Positions 8,296 through 16,831 of a stretch of DNA of 49,945 nt are shown here, piece after piece. Location of the stretch: the NCBI GenBank assembly GCA_036652055.1, contig JAVVWP010000012.1:1-49945 (forward strand), read 5' to 3'. The position numbers and the translations under genes were made by a program. Each line of letters begins with the position of its first letter. Position 1 is the first letter of the stretch. Source of the DNA: Fimenecus sp036652055 (GTDB taxonomy: Bacteria; Bacillota; Clostridia; Oscillospirales; Acutalibacteraceae). A model generated the notes under the pieces. It was not told where the DNA came from and made no database searches. It saw nothing but the letters and a program-made list of their open reading frames with translations.

Positions 8296-9102
8296 TTAAA
8301 GTTCCACTATTCCAAGCTCAATATAATCTTTAACTTCAAAGCCTATTTTTTTATAAAAGCTTTCTGCTTTTAAATTATCACAACATAAAAATATTGTTTT
8401 GCTTTCACAGAGCAGGTCCTTACAAAGACTTTTTATACAATCTGAACCATAACCCATTTTTCTATATGCACTATCTGTCGTAACATCTCTTATATATGCT
8501 CTGCCATTAAGCTTATCTGCTATTGCAACTGACAAAACCGAATTTTCAGCCGCTTTAATCGCCCTAACTGAAGTGTATCCGTTTAAAATTCCTCGGCTTG
8601 TTTTTGAAAGCCACTCTTTATAAGCACGGTCATTAAATTTCTTGATTTGCTTTTTTTGGAGAGAAGTTTTCATTATCTCATTTGCTTTTTCAGTTATAAG
8701 GTCATAAACAGGTTTTAAATCGTCAATTAATTCAACCGCTTTTGTATCAGCATTTTTTATTTCACCGTTAAACGCCATTAGTGCTGCCTTTGAAAACCCT
8801 GTAACTCCTATTTTTGAAGTTATTTTAGATGAACAATTTACAACCACTCCACCAAGGCATTTTATAAATTCTGTTATTTCTAAAAAATCAGCTTTGCTAT
8901 TAGCTGTAATATAAAGCTTTGTATTTTCTTTTTTTACTATAAGTGCGGTAATATCCTCACCGATATTTTGGATCCACGCCCCGTCAACCGTTACCCAATC
9001 AAGAAGTGAAAACAAAACAAACGAAGTTATATAGTCATCATCAAAAACCTCGCATAGCTGAACTGCAGTATCCGCTGACAAGTTTTCAATTAGTTTTAGC
9101 AT
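8296..9102 (-). CDS. GNAT-family N-acetyltransferase with a long N-terminal extension
   Basis: A 268-residue protein. The C-terminal part (about 165-268) is a GNAT fold: VLSVAIADKLNGRAYIRDVTT, the acetyl-CoA loop RKMGYGSDCIKSL and FYKKIGFEVKDYIELG. The first 150 residues are not an obvious acetyltransferase domain and include predicted alternating helices and strands of unknown role; they may be a degenerate second GNAT repeat. It overlaps the upstream M42 peptidase by seven bases and is followed by the YnbB-type gene. The acetylated substrate is unknown. Confidence 0.8.
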   Translation of the reverse strand: MLKLIENLSADTAVQLCEVFDDDYITSFVLFSLLDWVTVDGAWIQNIGEDITALIVKKENTKLYITANSKADFLEITEFIKCLGGVVVNCSSKITSKIGVTGFSKAALMAFNGEIKNADTKAVELIDDLKPVYDLITEKANEIMKTSLQKKQIKKFNDRAYKEWLSKTSRGILNGYTSVRAIKAAENSVLSVAIADKLNGRAYIRDVTTDSAYRKMGYGSDCIKSLCKDLLCESKTIFLCCDNLKAESFYKKIGFEVKDYIELGIVEL

Positions 9103-10106
9103 TTTGAAAACTCCTCTGCCATAAGATTTATCAGCTTTTTTGTATCCTCAACATCTTGCTTTTTCACAACGCTTGACGCAGAATGAATATATCGTGTCGG
9201 GACAGATATTGCAAGGGTTTTTATTCCTCCCCTTGCTCTGTGGATTGCACTTGCATTATTTCCGCCTGCTATTACTGTTTTTGTTTGGCAGTTTATATTG
9301 TTTTTGCCTGCTATTTCAAAAGCCTTGTCATAAAGGTCTTTATCATAAATTGTTCCACCGTCCATAAATGTTACGACTGCACCGCCACCTAAAAGGCAAA
9401 CCTTTTTTTCTTTAGGAACATCAGGAATGTCCGCTGCGGTAGTTGTTTCGATAACAATAGCATAATCAGGATTTTCGCTGTATGCCATTGTGGTAGCTCC
9501 CCTTGTTCCGATTTCTTCTTGAACCGAAAACGAGAAGGTTAAATCATAAAGAAGTTCACTGTTTATCATTTTTAGCATTATATCACAGCCAAGCCTGTCA
9601 TCAAGTGCTTTAGCTTTAATGAACCCGTCGCCAAATTCAACATATTCAGATTTGAAATAGGCACTATCTCCAAGTGATACACACTCTAATGCTTCTTTTT
9701 TTGACACTGCACCAATGTCTACAAACATATCTTCACATTTTGGAACGCTGTCTTTTTCCTCGGCTGATAAATGATGAACCGCTTTTCCGCCGATTACTCC
9801 GCTTATATTTTTAGTGCCAATAGTTACACCTCTACCAAAAACCACTCTTTCGTCCATTCCGCCGACAGGAGAGATTTTAAGATAGCCATCATCTGTAATA
9901 AAAGTGACGATAAATCCAACTTCGTCCATATGTGCATCTAAGACCACTTTATTTTTGGCACGATTTTTTCCTTTTTTATCTACAATCAAGTTGCCAAGTG
10001 CATCAATTCTATAAGAAACATCTTTAGGCAACTGAGAAATGATATAGTCCCTAACGCTATGCTCTCTGCCTGAGGTTGCATTTAAGTCACATAATGTTTT
10101 AAGCAT
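9096..10106 (-). CDS. M42 family metallopeptidase (glutamyl aminopeptidase-like)
   Basis: A cytosolic co-catalytic metal aminopeptidase of about 336 residues. Metal and catalytic residues appear in order: LDAHMDEVGFIV (His), KALDDRLGCDIML (bridging Asp), SVQEEIGTRGATT (Glu-Glu), and the late His in SVPTRYIHS. I chose the ATG at 10106 because GGGGGT lies seven bases upstream; the longer version needs a TTG start. It overlaps the preceding paralogue by eight bases. Family members form large self-compartmentalised shells that trim peptides, and two paralogues in tandem could form hetero-oligomers with wider specificity. Confidence 0.87.
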   Translation of the reverse strand: MLKTLCDLNATSGREHSVRDYIISQLPKDVSYRIDALGNLIVDKKGKNRAKNKVVLDAHMDEVGFIVTFITDDGYLKISPVGGMDERVVFGRGVTIGTKNISGVIGGKAVHHLSAEEKDSVPKCEDMFVDIGAVSKKEALECVSLGDSAYFKSEYVEFGDGFIKAKALDDRLGCDIMLKMINSELLYDLTFSFSVQEEIGTRGATTMAYSENPDYAIVIETTTAADIPDVPKEKKVCLLGGGAVVTFMDGGTIYDKDLYDKAFEIAGKNNINCQTKTVIAGGNNASAIHRARGGIKTLAISVPTRYIHSASSVVKKQDVEDTKKLINLMAEEFSKC

Positions 10107-11121
10107 TATTGCTACCCCCAAAAAGAATATATTCTGCCATTAATGTTCCAACTGATTTCACATCATCAATAGAAACGACTTCTATTCCTGTGTGCATATA
10201 TTTAAGCGGAATTGAAAGCAGTGAGCTTTTCATTCCACCCCTTGATATTGTCATTTGGTCAGCATTTGTACCCGTTTTGCCACCCATTATTTCAAGCTGA
10301 TAAGGAATTTGCTTGTCCATTGCAATTTTTTTGAGCTGCTCGCTCATTTCATATGAAAGTGACGGTGCAATTCCTATCATTACACCTTTGCCAATTTCTC
10401 CGCATTCTACCTCATTGCTATCAGGAGTTTTTGCAAAGCTTACATCAACCGCTATAAATTCATCTGCCATTGCAGTAAACGACGCAACCTTTGCCCCTGC
10501 TTCTGATGTTTCTTCTCTTGAAGAAAAAACAACGGTGATTTTTTTATGCGGTTTTCCCTCTAATAAAGAAAGAGCGTAAAGAATAGAAACCATTCCTGCC
10601 CTGTCATCTAACGCCGCCGCTACAACCCTGTTATTTAATAGCTCACTAAAATCTGAATTAATCGTTATTCTGTCGCCAAGTGAAATTATATTTTTAAGCT
10701 TTTCCGAGTCAAAGCCCGTATCTATCAAAACCTTGTCCATTGCTATGGATTTTCTCAAATTATCCCCACCCTGCAAATGAGGGGGCGTGCTTGCGATTAC
10801 TCCGAAAACATCTTCTCTACCGTGGATTGTAACAGTTTGTCCACACAAAATTCGCCTGTCAACTCCACCGCACGCAGCAACACGAACAAACCCATTTTCA
10901 GTAATATCTGTAACAATTAGACCTATTTGGTCAATATGTGCGTCAAGAAGTATATGCCCACTCTTAGTTCCATCAATTTCACAAATGATGCTACTAAGGG
11001 TGTCAACACTAACCTTTCCATATTTAGAAAGATATTTTTCTGCAACAAAAAGTGCATTCTTTTCATATCCTGAAACACCAATACTGCCAGTTAATTCTTT
11101 TAAGGCTTCTTTAATATCCAA
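10099..11121 (-). CDS. M42 family metallopeptidase, second paralogue
   Basis: About 340 residues, with the same metal motifs as its downstream neighbour: LDAHIDQIGLIV, AALDDRAGMVSIL, SSREETSEAGAKV, AVDVSFAKTPD and SIPLKYMHTGIEVV. The likely start is the TTG at 11119-11121, preceded by GGTGAT and giving the usual family beginning MDIKEALKEL; the ATG at 11133 lacks a binding site. The two M42 genes overlap and differ substantially, suggesting old duplication rather than recent copying. The pair probably acts in peptide catabolism or amino acid recycling. Confidence 0.86.
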   Translation of the reverse strand: MDIKEALKELTGSIGVSGYEKNALFVAEKYLSKYGKVSVDTLSSIICEIDGTKSGHILLDAHIDQIGLIVTDITENGFVRVAACGGVDRRILCGQTVTIHGREDVFGVIASTPPHLQGGDNLRKSIAMDKVLIDTGFDSEKLKNIISLGDRITINSDFSELLNNRVVAAALDDRAGMVSILYALSLLEGKPHKKITVVFSSREETSEAGAKVASFTAMADEFIAVDVSFAKTPDSNEVECGEIGKGVMIGIAPSLSYEMSEQLKKIAMDKQIPYQLEIMGGKTGTNADQMTISRGGMKSSLLSIPLKYMHTGIEVVSIDDVKSVGTLMAEYILFGGSNNA

Positions 11122-11140
11122 TATAATCACCATTTAAAAT

Positions 11141-11194
11141 GGCAGTTCTCACTGCTTGATTAAAAAATCAATTTCAAGCAGTGAGAATTTTGCC
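11141..11194 (-). terminator. Long hairpin between galK and the M42 genes
   Basis: TTCTCACTGCTTGA (11146-11159) and its exact complement (11174-11187) make a 14-bp stem, extended by GGCA/TGCC flanks, around an AT loop. The run of T after the stem is weak on the minus strand, so it may be a terminator for galK or an mRNA-stabilising or processing hairpin. Confidence 0.55.
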
Positions 11195-11208
11195 AAATTT
11201 TTATCCTT

Positions 11209-12489
11209 TTAAATTTCAACTCCGCCAACAGGTCTGATTGAAAGCACATAGCAAGAACCCTCGCCGAATACAAATTCGAGCGCTCTTTGATATGATGAAA
11301 GTAATTCGTTTGGAACAAAGGCTTGAATTGTTCCTGCAAAACCACCACCGTGAACTCTCCATGCACCTTTTCCTCTAAGAACGCTTTCAGAGATTGCGAG
11401 TGCAACCGAAACAGGCTGAACAGTTAGCTTTTTAGCAGAAAAAACATTTTGATTATAAGTAAATGAAGAAGTTCCACTCTCTATAATAATTCTTTTAAAG
11501 GTTTCAAAATCAGCATCTTTAAGTGCTGCAACTTCTTTTAAAACTCTTTCATTGTCTGCATAGAAGTGAATAGCACGAAGAACCGCTCTATCGCCAACTT
11601 CTTCTCTTAATCTTTTAATATCACGCATAAAGTCAACTTCTCTAACCTCACGCAAATATTTCTTTCCAAACTTTGCAGCAATAGCCATCATTTCTTCACG
11701 AATTGAAGCATATTCATCAGTTAAATCAGAATGGCTTCCCTTTGTATCAACAATGCAAAGTGCATGACCGCAAGATGAGAAATCAAAATCGACTTCTTCA
11801 ATTACTGGCTCTGACGGATCTTTAAAATCAATTGTAACAAATCCACCGACAGAACAAGCTGTTTGGTCCATAAGTCCACAAGGCTTGTTGAAAAATTCAT
11901 TTTCTGCATATTGTGCAATTTTTGCTATTGTAACCGCATCAACCTTACCATCATTATAAAGATGGTTCATCATTGTTCCAACAAGAACTTCGTATGCTGC
12001 TGATGAAGAAAGACCAGAGCCTGAAAGAACATTTGATGCAGTAGCAGCATCAAAGCCTCCTATTTTAAAGCCTGCGTTTTGGAAGCCCTTGCAAACACCT
12101 CTAACGAGTGCTGGTGAATGCCCTTTTTCGTTATCGTGAACCGAAAGGTCCGTAGTGTCAATAACATCCATACTGTAACCTGCTGATTTAACTCTGACTA
12201 TGCCATCGTCATTTTTAGCAGCAACAGCAATAGCGTCAAGATTTATACTTGCTGCTAAAACTCTACCATGATTATGGTCAGTATGGTTGCCTCCTACTTC
12301 TGTTCTTCCTGGTGAGCTGAAAAGTCTAACATCTTTTCCATCGCCATAAAGTGACGCAAATGTTTGTGCAAGCGCTAAATAACGCTCGTACTGCGGCTTT
12401 ACCGCGTCATTGTTGACATAAACTCGCTTAAATCTTTCAAAATAAGCTCCAACCGCAAAATCCTCTTTTAATTGTTCAATAGTAGGCAT
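11209..12489 (-). CDS. galK: Galactokinase
   Basis: A GHMP-family kinase of 426 residues that phosphorylates galactose at C1 with ATP, the first committed step of the Leloir pathway. Key motifs are the galactokinase signature SSPGRTEVGGNHTDHNHG (about 58-75), the ATP loop NVLSGSGLSSSAAYE (about 150-165), the catalytic Asp in KPCGLMDQTACS, and the C-terminal GHMP segment WRVHGGGFAGTIQAF. Gly-Asn replaces the more usual Gly-Glu before HTD, as I recall from other clostridial homologues. A GGAAGGA site precedes the ATG. galT and galE are not in the window. It lies four bases from the VTT-domain gene, so the two are co-transcribed. Confidence 0.9.
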   Translation of the reverse strand: MPTIEQLKEDFAVGAYFERFKRVYVNNDAVKPQYERYLALAQTFASLYGDGKDVRLFSSPGRTEVGGNHTDHNHGRVLAASINLDAIAVAAKNDDGIVRVKSAGYSMDVIDTTDLSVHDNEKGHSPALVRGVCKGFQNAGFKIGGFDAATASNVLSGSGLSSSAAYEVLVGTMMNHLYNDGKVDAVTIAKIAQYAENEFFNKPCGLMDQTACSVGGFVTIDFKDPSEPVIEEVDFDFSSCGHALCIVDTKGSHSDLTDEYASIREEMMAIAAKFGKKYLREVREVDFMRDIKRLREEVGDRAVLRAIHFYADNERVLKEVAALKDADFETFKRIIIESGTSSFTYNQNVFSAKKLTVQPVSVALAISESVLRGKGAWRVHGGGFAGTIQAFVPNELLSSYQRALEFVFGEGSCYVLSIRPVGGVEI

Positions 12490-12493
12490 ATCT

Positions 12494-13240
12494 CTATATC
12501 CTTCCTTTTTTATTATTTTCTTTATTCTTGTTTTTATTATAAATATCTAAAAAGATATTCACTCCAAGCATTGAAATTCCCGAAATCATTAATAGTATAA
12601 CAATTGGGAGCATAAAAGCAAACGAGAACGGATCATAAACATTTCTACCGATAATACTATATGAAATAATTTTTGGAAGAAATCCTAACACGGAAATCCA
12701 AATATAATTGTAGATTTCACAATCCATTGCACCATATAACTGACTTATCGTATTGACAGGGAATGATGGAACTAATCTGAAAACAAATAACAGCCAACCT
12801 ACGCCCTTGCTGTTTCCATTCATTAAAGTTTTGACAGTTTCATTGTTTACTAATATCTTATGCACCGCACCACCGCCTAAATGCTTACCCCACACATATT
12901 TTATTGTAATTAATATAATAAACCCTGCTATATTAATCGCAACAGCATATGTTGTTGGAAAAACCATTCCTGCAATAACGCATACAGCGGATATAGGAAT
13001 AGGTATTATTGTTTTCATAAGATAAATTAGCATAATAACAATAATTAAAAGCCCTTTGTTAGGGATAGACGCAACCGTTTGTTCAAAATGTGCAAGCTTT
13101 TCAAGAAGCTCGGCATAATGCTCAGCTACCGCCTCGGTTTTCATTAAAAATGTTAGCACTAAAAGTGCTATGCCTATTATAAGCGAAGCACAGGCTAATA
13201 TATTTAAAAGGCGCCTTCTATTTATCTCTTTTTTTTTCAA
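12494..13240 (-). CDS. TVP38/TMEM64 (VTT domain) membrane protein
   Basis: A 248-residue protein with about six membrane segments. The VTT/SNARE-associated core contains PIPISAVCVIAGMVF and the diagnostic FRLVPSFPVNTISQLYGA (about 158-175). Relatives are DedA-like proteins proposed to move or flip lipids or to act in membrane homeostasis. The start is a TTG at 13238-13240 behind TTGGTGAAT, seven bases away. The adjoining 190 bp up to the divergent dehydrogenase are AT-rich and hold the promoters of both; I could not fix them precisely. Confidence 0.83.
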   Translation of the reverse strand: MKKKEINRRRLLNILACASLIIGIALLVLTFLMKTEAVAEHYAELLEKLAHFEQTVASIPNKGLLIIVIMLIYLMKTIIPIPISAVCVIAGMVFPTTYAVAINIAGFIILITIKYVWGKHLGGGAVHKILVNNETVKTLMNGNSKGVGWLLFVFRLVPSFPVNTISQLYGAMDCEIYNYIWISVLGFLPKIISYSIIGRNVYDPFSFAFMLPIVILLMISGISMLGVNIFLDIYNKNKNKENNKKGRI

Positions 13241-13431
13241 ATTTATTCACCAAAATTAAATATTTTAAATGCTCACAAAAGCATAATTAATTTAACAATA
13301 CATTTATACTCTAATTTTATAACATATTAGCGATAAGGTCAATTGAAATCTTAAATTTTCTTCATTTTACTATAAATATTTTGCAAAATGTGCTAATATT
13401 TGAATATAAACAATTAAAGGAGGCATTTTAT

Positions 13432-14391
13432 ATGCTGAAAATTGTAATTCTCGATGGATTTACCACCACGCTTTCTGATCTTGATTTCAATGAAATCGGA
13501 AAACTTGGTGATTTAACCGTTTATGACAGAACTCCAACCGACATGATTTTTGAACGCACAAAAGATGCTGATATTGTTATTACCAATAAAACTCCGCTTA
13601 AAAATCAAGATTTAGATAAAATGAAAAATCTAAAGTTTATTGCTCTTATGTCAACTGGTTGTAATATCGTTGATTATGAATATGCAAGAAAAATTGGAAT
13701 TAGCGTTTCAAATATTCCGTCTTATTCAACCTCTGCTGTTGCACAGCTTACATTTGCATTAATTTTAGAAATCACAAACGGTGTTGCACTTCATAATTCA
13801 GATGTGAAAAACGGCAAGTGGTCGCAGTCACAAGATTTTTGCTTTTTTTCTCAACCAATTTTAGAGCTTTCCAATAAAACCATCGGAATAATTGGCTTTG
13901 GGCAAATCGGAATGGCGGCTGCTGACATTGCCGCTGCATTTGGAATGAATGTTTTAGCCTTTTCAGGTCATAAAACAAATCAATCAAGCCGAAAAAATTT
14001 TAAATGGGCATCGCTTGATGAATTATTAATTCACTCTGATATTATTTCACTTCATTGCCCTTTAAATTCAAAAACAATAAAAATGGTAAACAAAGAATTT
14101 TTAAATAAATGTAAAAAAAATCCAATAATTATAAATACCTCAAGGGGGCAGGTAATTGATGAATATGCCCTCGCAGATGCACTTAAAAGCGGTCAAATTA
14201 AAGCAGCAGGGCTTGATGTTCTATCCTCTGAGCCACCAAGGAGCGATAACCCGCTTTTAAATCTTGAAAACTGCTTTATCACTCCGCACATTGCGTGGGG
14301 AGCAGTTGAAACTCGTGCAAGGCTTATTAAAATTCTTACAGAAAATGTTAAAGCGTTTATAAATGGGAACGAGCAAAATGTTATAAACTGA
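13432..14391 (+). CDS. D-2-hydroxyacid dehydrogenase (glycerate dehydrogenase-like)
   Basis: About 319 residues. This NAD(P)-dependent enzyme reduces 2-keto acids such as hydroxypyruvate to D-2-hydroxy acids. The nucleotide-binding Rossmann motif is GFGQIGMAAADIAAAFG (about 150-166). The catalytic residues are the Arg in NTSRGQVIDEYAL, the Glu in LDVLSSEPP and the His in TPHIAWGAVETRARL. Start chosen at the ATG eight bases after AAAGGAGG; an upstream in-frame TTG has no such site. It stands alone on the plus strand with its own terminator. Glycerate, lactate or branched hydroxyacids are all possible substrates. Confidence 0.88.
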   Translation: MLKIVILDGFTTTLSDLDFNEIGKLGDLTVYDRTPTDMIFERTKDADIVITNKTPLKNQDLDKMKNLKFIALMSTGCNIVDYEYARKIGISVSNIPSYSTSAVAQLTFALILEITNGVALHNSDVKNGKWSQSQDFCFFSQPILELSNKTIGIIGFGQIGMAAADIAAAFGMNVLAFSGHKTNQSSRKNFKWASLDELLIHSDIISLHCPLNSKTIKMVNKEFLNKCKKNPIIINTSRGQVIDEYALADALKSGQIKAAGLDVLSSEPPRSDNPLLNLENCFITPHIAWGAVETRARLIKILTENVKAFINGNEQNVIN

Positions 14392-14432
14392 TATTTTACA
14401 AAAGCAATATCATATGATGGCAAAAAACAAAA

Positions 14433-14475
14433 AGGCATCAATTTAAGGAGTTTTCCTTGATTGATGTCTTTTTTT
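14433..14475 (+). terminator. Terminator of the D-2-hydroxyacid dehydrogenase gene
   Basis: GGCATCAATTTAAGGAG (14434-14450) pairs with CCTTGATTGATGTC (14455-14468) around a TTTT loop with a small bulge and is followed by a seven-base T run. Confidence 0.8.
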
Positions 14476-14484
14476 ATATCTTTT

Positions 14485-14733
14485 TTATGCGTTTTCTTTA
14501 GCTTCTCTTAACGCTTTAACAAGTTGGTCAGGGCAAGATGTGCTTTTAAATCCACATTTTGTACCTTCAAACGACTCTGCCACCTCGTCAATTGTTTTTC
14601 CTACAACTATTTTTGAAATTCCGTTTAAATTTCCATTGCACCCACCGTGAAATTTAACCGATTTAATAATATCGCCATCTAATTCAACATCAATTTGCCG
14701 AGAACAAGTTCCCCGTGTTTTATATGAATACAT
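14485..14733 (-). CDS. TSCPD domain protein
   Basis: An 82-residue protein of the TIGR03905-type TSCPD family, named for the motif TSCPDQLVKAL at residues 63-73. Two further cysteines, in FHGGCNGNLNGI and GTKCGFKS, suggest a metal or redox site. TSCPD modules also occur at the C-terminus of some class II ribonucleotide reductases, but the stand-alone protein has no established function. It lies eight bases downstream of rsmA and is probably co-transcribed. Confidence 0.8.
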   Translation of the reverse strand: MYSYKTRGTCSRQIDVELDGDIIKSVKFHGGCNGNLNGISKIVVGKTIDEVAESFEGTKCGFKSTSCPDQLVKALREAKENA

Positions 14734-14740
14734 AAATCTA

Positions 14741-15619
14741 TTACTCCTTTGTATCGGCAGTTAATTTGCCTATCTCGTCTGACAAAGCACAAAGCTCTTG
14801 CATTGTAAGCTTTTCTGCTCTAATGTCACTTTTAAGATTGGTATTTTCAATTGCTTTTGCAATAATTTCTTTTGGAAGTGACATTCCAGCGCTTATTCCG
14901 TTGAGTGCTGTTTTTCGCCTTTGAGAAAAAGCGGATTTAACCATTTGAAAAAACATATTCTCATTAATCGGGCTTATTGTCGGCTTTTCTGAAACCTCTA
15001 ATTTGATTACTGCACTGTCAACATTCGGGCTTGGCATAAATGAAGTTCTTGAAACATCAAAAAGCTCTGTCGCCTTTGAATAATAATTGACTGCAACCGT
15101 AACTGCCCCTGCCTGCCTTGCTCCAACAAAGGCACAAAGCCGCTGCGAAGCTTCTTTTTGAACCATAACAACAATTTGCTTTATTGGAAGCCTGTCTTCT
15201 AAAAGCTTCATTATAACAGGCGAAGTTATATAATATGGAAGATTTGCACAAACCGATACATTTTCGCAGTCTGCAAACTTTTCTTTTATGAGTGTATTAA
15301 AATCTGTTTTTAGCACATCTTGGTTTAAGACTTCTACATTGTCAAAATCTGCAAGAGTATAGGAGAGAACAGGAATAAGCCTTGAGTCAAGCTCAATTGA
15401 AACTACTTTTTTTGCTCTTTGGCAAAGCTCCTGCGTTAAAACTCCAACACCTGCACCAATTTCTATAATCCCATCGTTCTCCGACAAAACCGCCTCGTCT
15501 GCCATTTCAGGGCAAATTGACGAGTCAATCAAAAAGTTTTGCCCCAATGCCTTAGAAAAGGTAAAGCCATTTTTTGCGAGGACAGATTTTATTACATTTA
15601 TATCTGAAAGATTATACAT
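14741..15619 (-). CDS. rsmA: 16S rRNA dimethyladenosine transferase
   Basis: The 292-residue KsgA/RsmA enzyme dimethylates two adjacent adenosines near the 3' end of 16S rRNA during 30S maturation. Motifs: FSKALGQNFLIDSSICPEMA near the N-terminus, the SAM loop IEIGAGVGVLTQELC (about 50-64), the acidic VVSIELDSRLIPVL, the catalytic NLPYYITSPVI (about 125-135) and AFSQRRKTALNGI towards the C-terminus. AAAGGAAC precedes the ATG. It overlaps the aminotransferase upstream by eight bases. Confidence 0.94.
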   Translation of the reverse strand: MYNLSDINVIKSVLAKNGFTFSKALGQNFLIDSSICPEMADEAVLSENDGIIEIGAGVGVLTQELCQRAKKVVSIELDSRLIPVLSYTLADFDNVEVLNQDVLKTDFNTLIKEKFADCENVSVCANLPYYITSPVIMKLLEDRLPIKQIVVMVQKEASQRLCAFVGARQAGAVTVAVNYYSKATELFDVSRTSFMPSPNVDSAVIKLEVSEKPTISPINENMFFQMVKSAFSQRRKTALNGISAGMSLPKEIIAKAIENTNLKSDIRAEKLTMQELCALSDEIGKLTADTKE

Positions 15620-16802
15620 TATATTGTTCCTTTAAACTGGCAAGGATATTAATTCCCTCAATTATCTTTTCATCAGATGGAGTTGAAAAATTAAGCCTAA
15701 TACAGTTAGTTTTATCAGTTTCATTGACTAAAAACGCATTTCCTGGGACTACTGCAACTTTATTTTCAACTGATTTTTGGCAAAATTCTATCATATCAAC
15801 ATTTTTTGGAAGTTCACACCATACAAACAAGCCACCCTCTGGGCGAACATAAGTGAAAAATCCCGAAAGCTTTTCATCAATTAGGTCGCACATAAGATTT
15901 AACTTTCTTCTGTAAATATCACAAATTTTAGAAATATGAGCCTCAAAGTCAGTCGTTTTCATCCATTCGTCAACCAAAAGCTGTGAAAACATTGGAGTGT
16001 GAACATCTGCCGCTTGCTTTCCTACCGTCATTTTTGCAATAATTGCCGACGGTGCGATTGTGTAACCCACACGAATTCCAGGTGCTAAAATCTTTGAGAA
16101 AGAACCCGCATAAATAACAAGCCCATCTTCATCAAAGCTTTTAATTGTAGGCACATCTTCGCCTATAATACGAAGGTCACCGTAAGGGTTGTCCTCAATA
16201 ATCAAAACATTGTATTTTTTTGCAAGTGCATATACTTCTTTTCTCTTTTTTAATGACATTGTTGCCCCAGATGGATTTTGAAAGTTAGGAATAGTATAAA
16301 TAAATCTAACCTTGTCATTCTCTTTTAAAGCTTTTTCAAGTAGCTGTGTGTTCATTCCGTCAGCTTCAACAGGAACTCCTGCAAGCTTTACGCCATATGA
16401 GCGAAAACAGTTAAGCGAACCGATAAATGATGGTGCTTCGCAAATGACAGTGTCGCCAAAATTGCAAAGTGCCTTTGTTGCAAGGTCCATAATTTGTTGA
16501 GCACCTGAAGTTATAATTATACTGTCAAATTCTCTGCCTATGTTATTCTTTTTTTTCATATAGTCACTAATGCGATTTCTAAGTGGCTCATAACCCTCTG
16601 TCACACCATATTGAAGTGCTAAAACAGGTGTCCTGCTAAAAATTCTCTCAGCAATTTCACGAGTTTCATCTATTGGAAAAGCGGCGGTGTCAGGATTTCC
16701 CGCTGCAAAAGGGATTATTGACGGATTTGATGTTGCCTTTAATATTTCACGGATTGCCGAGGGCTGAAGTGCTGATATTCTGTCTGAAAATTTGTATTCC
16801 AT
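15612..16802 (-). CDS. PLP-dependent aminotransferase, class I/II (LysN/MocR-type catalytic domain)
   Basis: A 396-residue fold-type I aminotransferase. Visible: SGAQQIMDLATKAL (cofactor phosphate contact), TIPNFQNPSGATMS (Asn), EDNPYGDLR (Asp and Tyr), the PLP lysine in YAGSFSKILAPGIRVGY (about 230-245), and the substrate-carboxylate Arg in CIRLNFSTP. Sequence style matches 2-aminoadipate/alanine-type transaminases related to the catalytic part of MocR regulators, but no DNA-binding domain is present. Substrate not assignable. AAGGAG lies ten bases before the ATG. Confidence 0.88.
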   Translation of the reverse strand: MEYKFSDRISALQPSAIREILKATSNPSIIPFAAGNPDTAAFPIDETREIAERIFSRTPVLALQYGVTEGYEPLRNRISDYMKKKNNIGREFDSIIITSGAQQIMDLATKALCNFGDTVICEAPSFIGSLNCFRSYGVKLAGVPVEADGMNTQLLEKALKENDKVRFIYTIPNFQNPSGATMSLKKRKEVYALAKKYNVLIIEDNPYGDLRIIGEDVPTIKSFDEDGLVIYAGSFSKILAPGIRVGYTIAPSAIIAKMTVGKQAADVHTPMFSQLLVDEWMKTTDFEAHISKICDIYRRKLNLMCDLIDEKLSGFFTYVRPEGGLFVWCELPKNVDMIEFCQKSVENKVAVVPGNAFLVNETDKTNCIRLNFSTPSDEKIIEGINILASLKEQYNV

Positions 16803-16831
16803 TTGAAATGCTCCTTGTATTTTAAGTTAGT

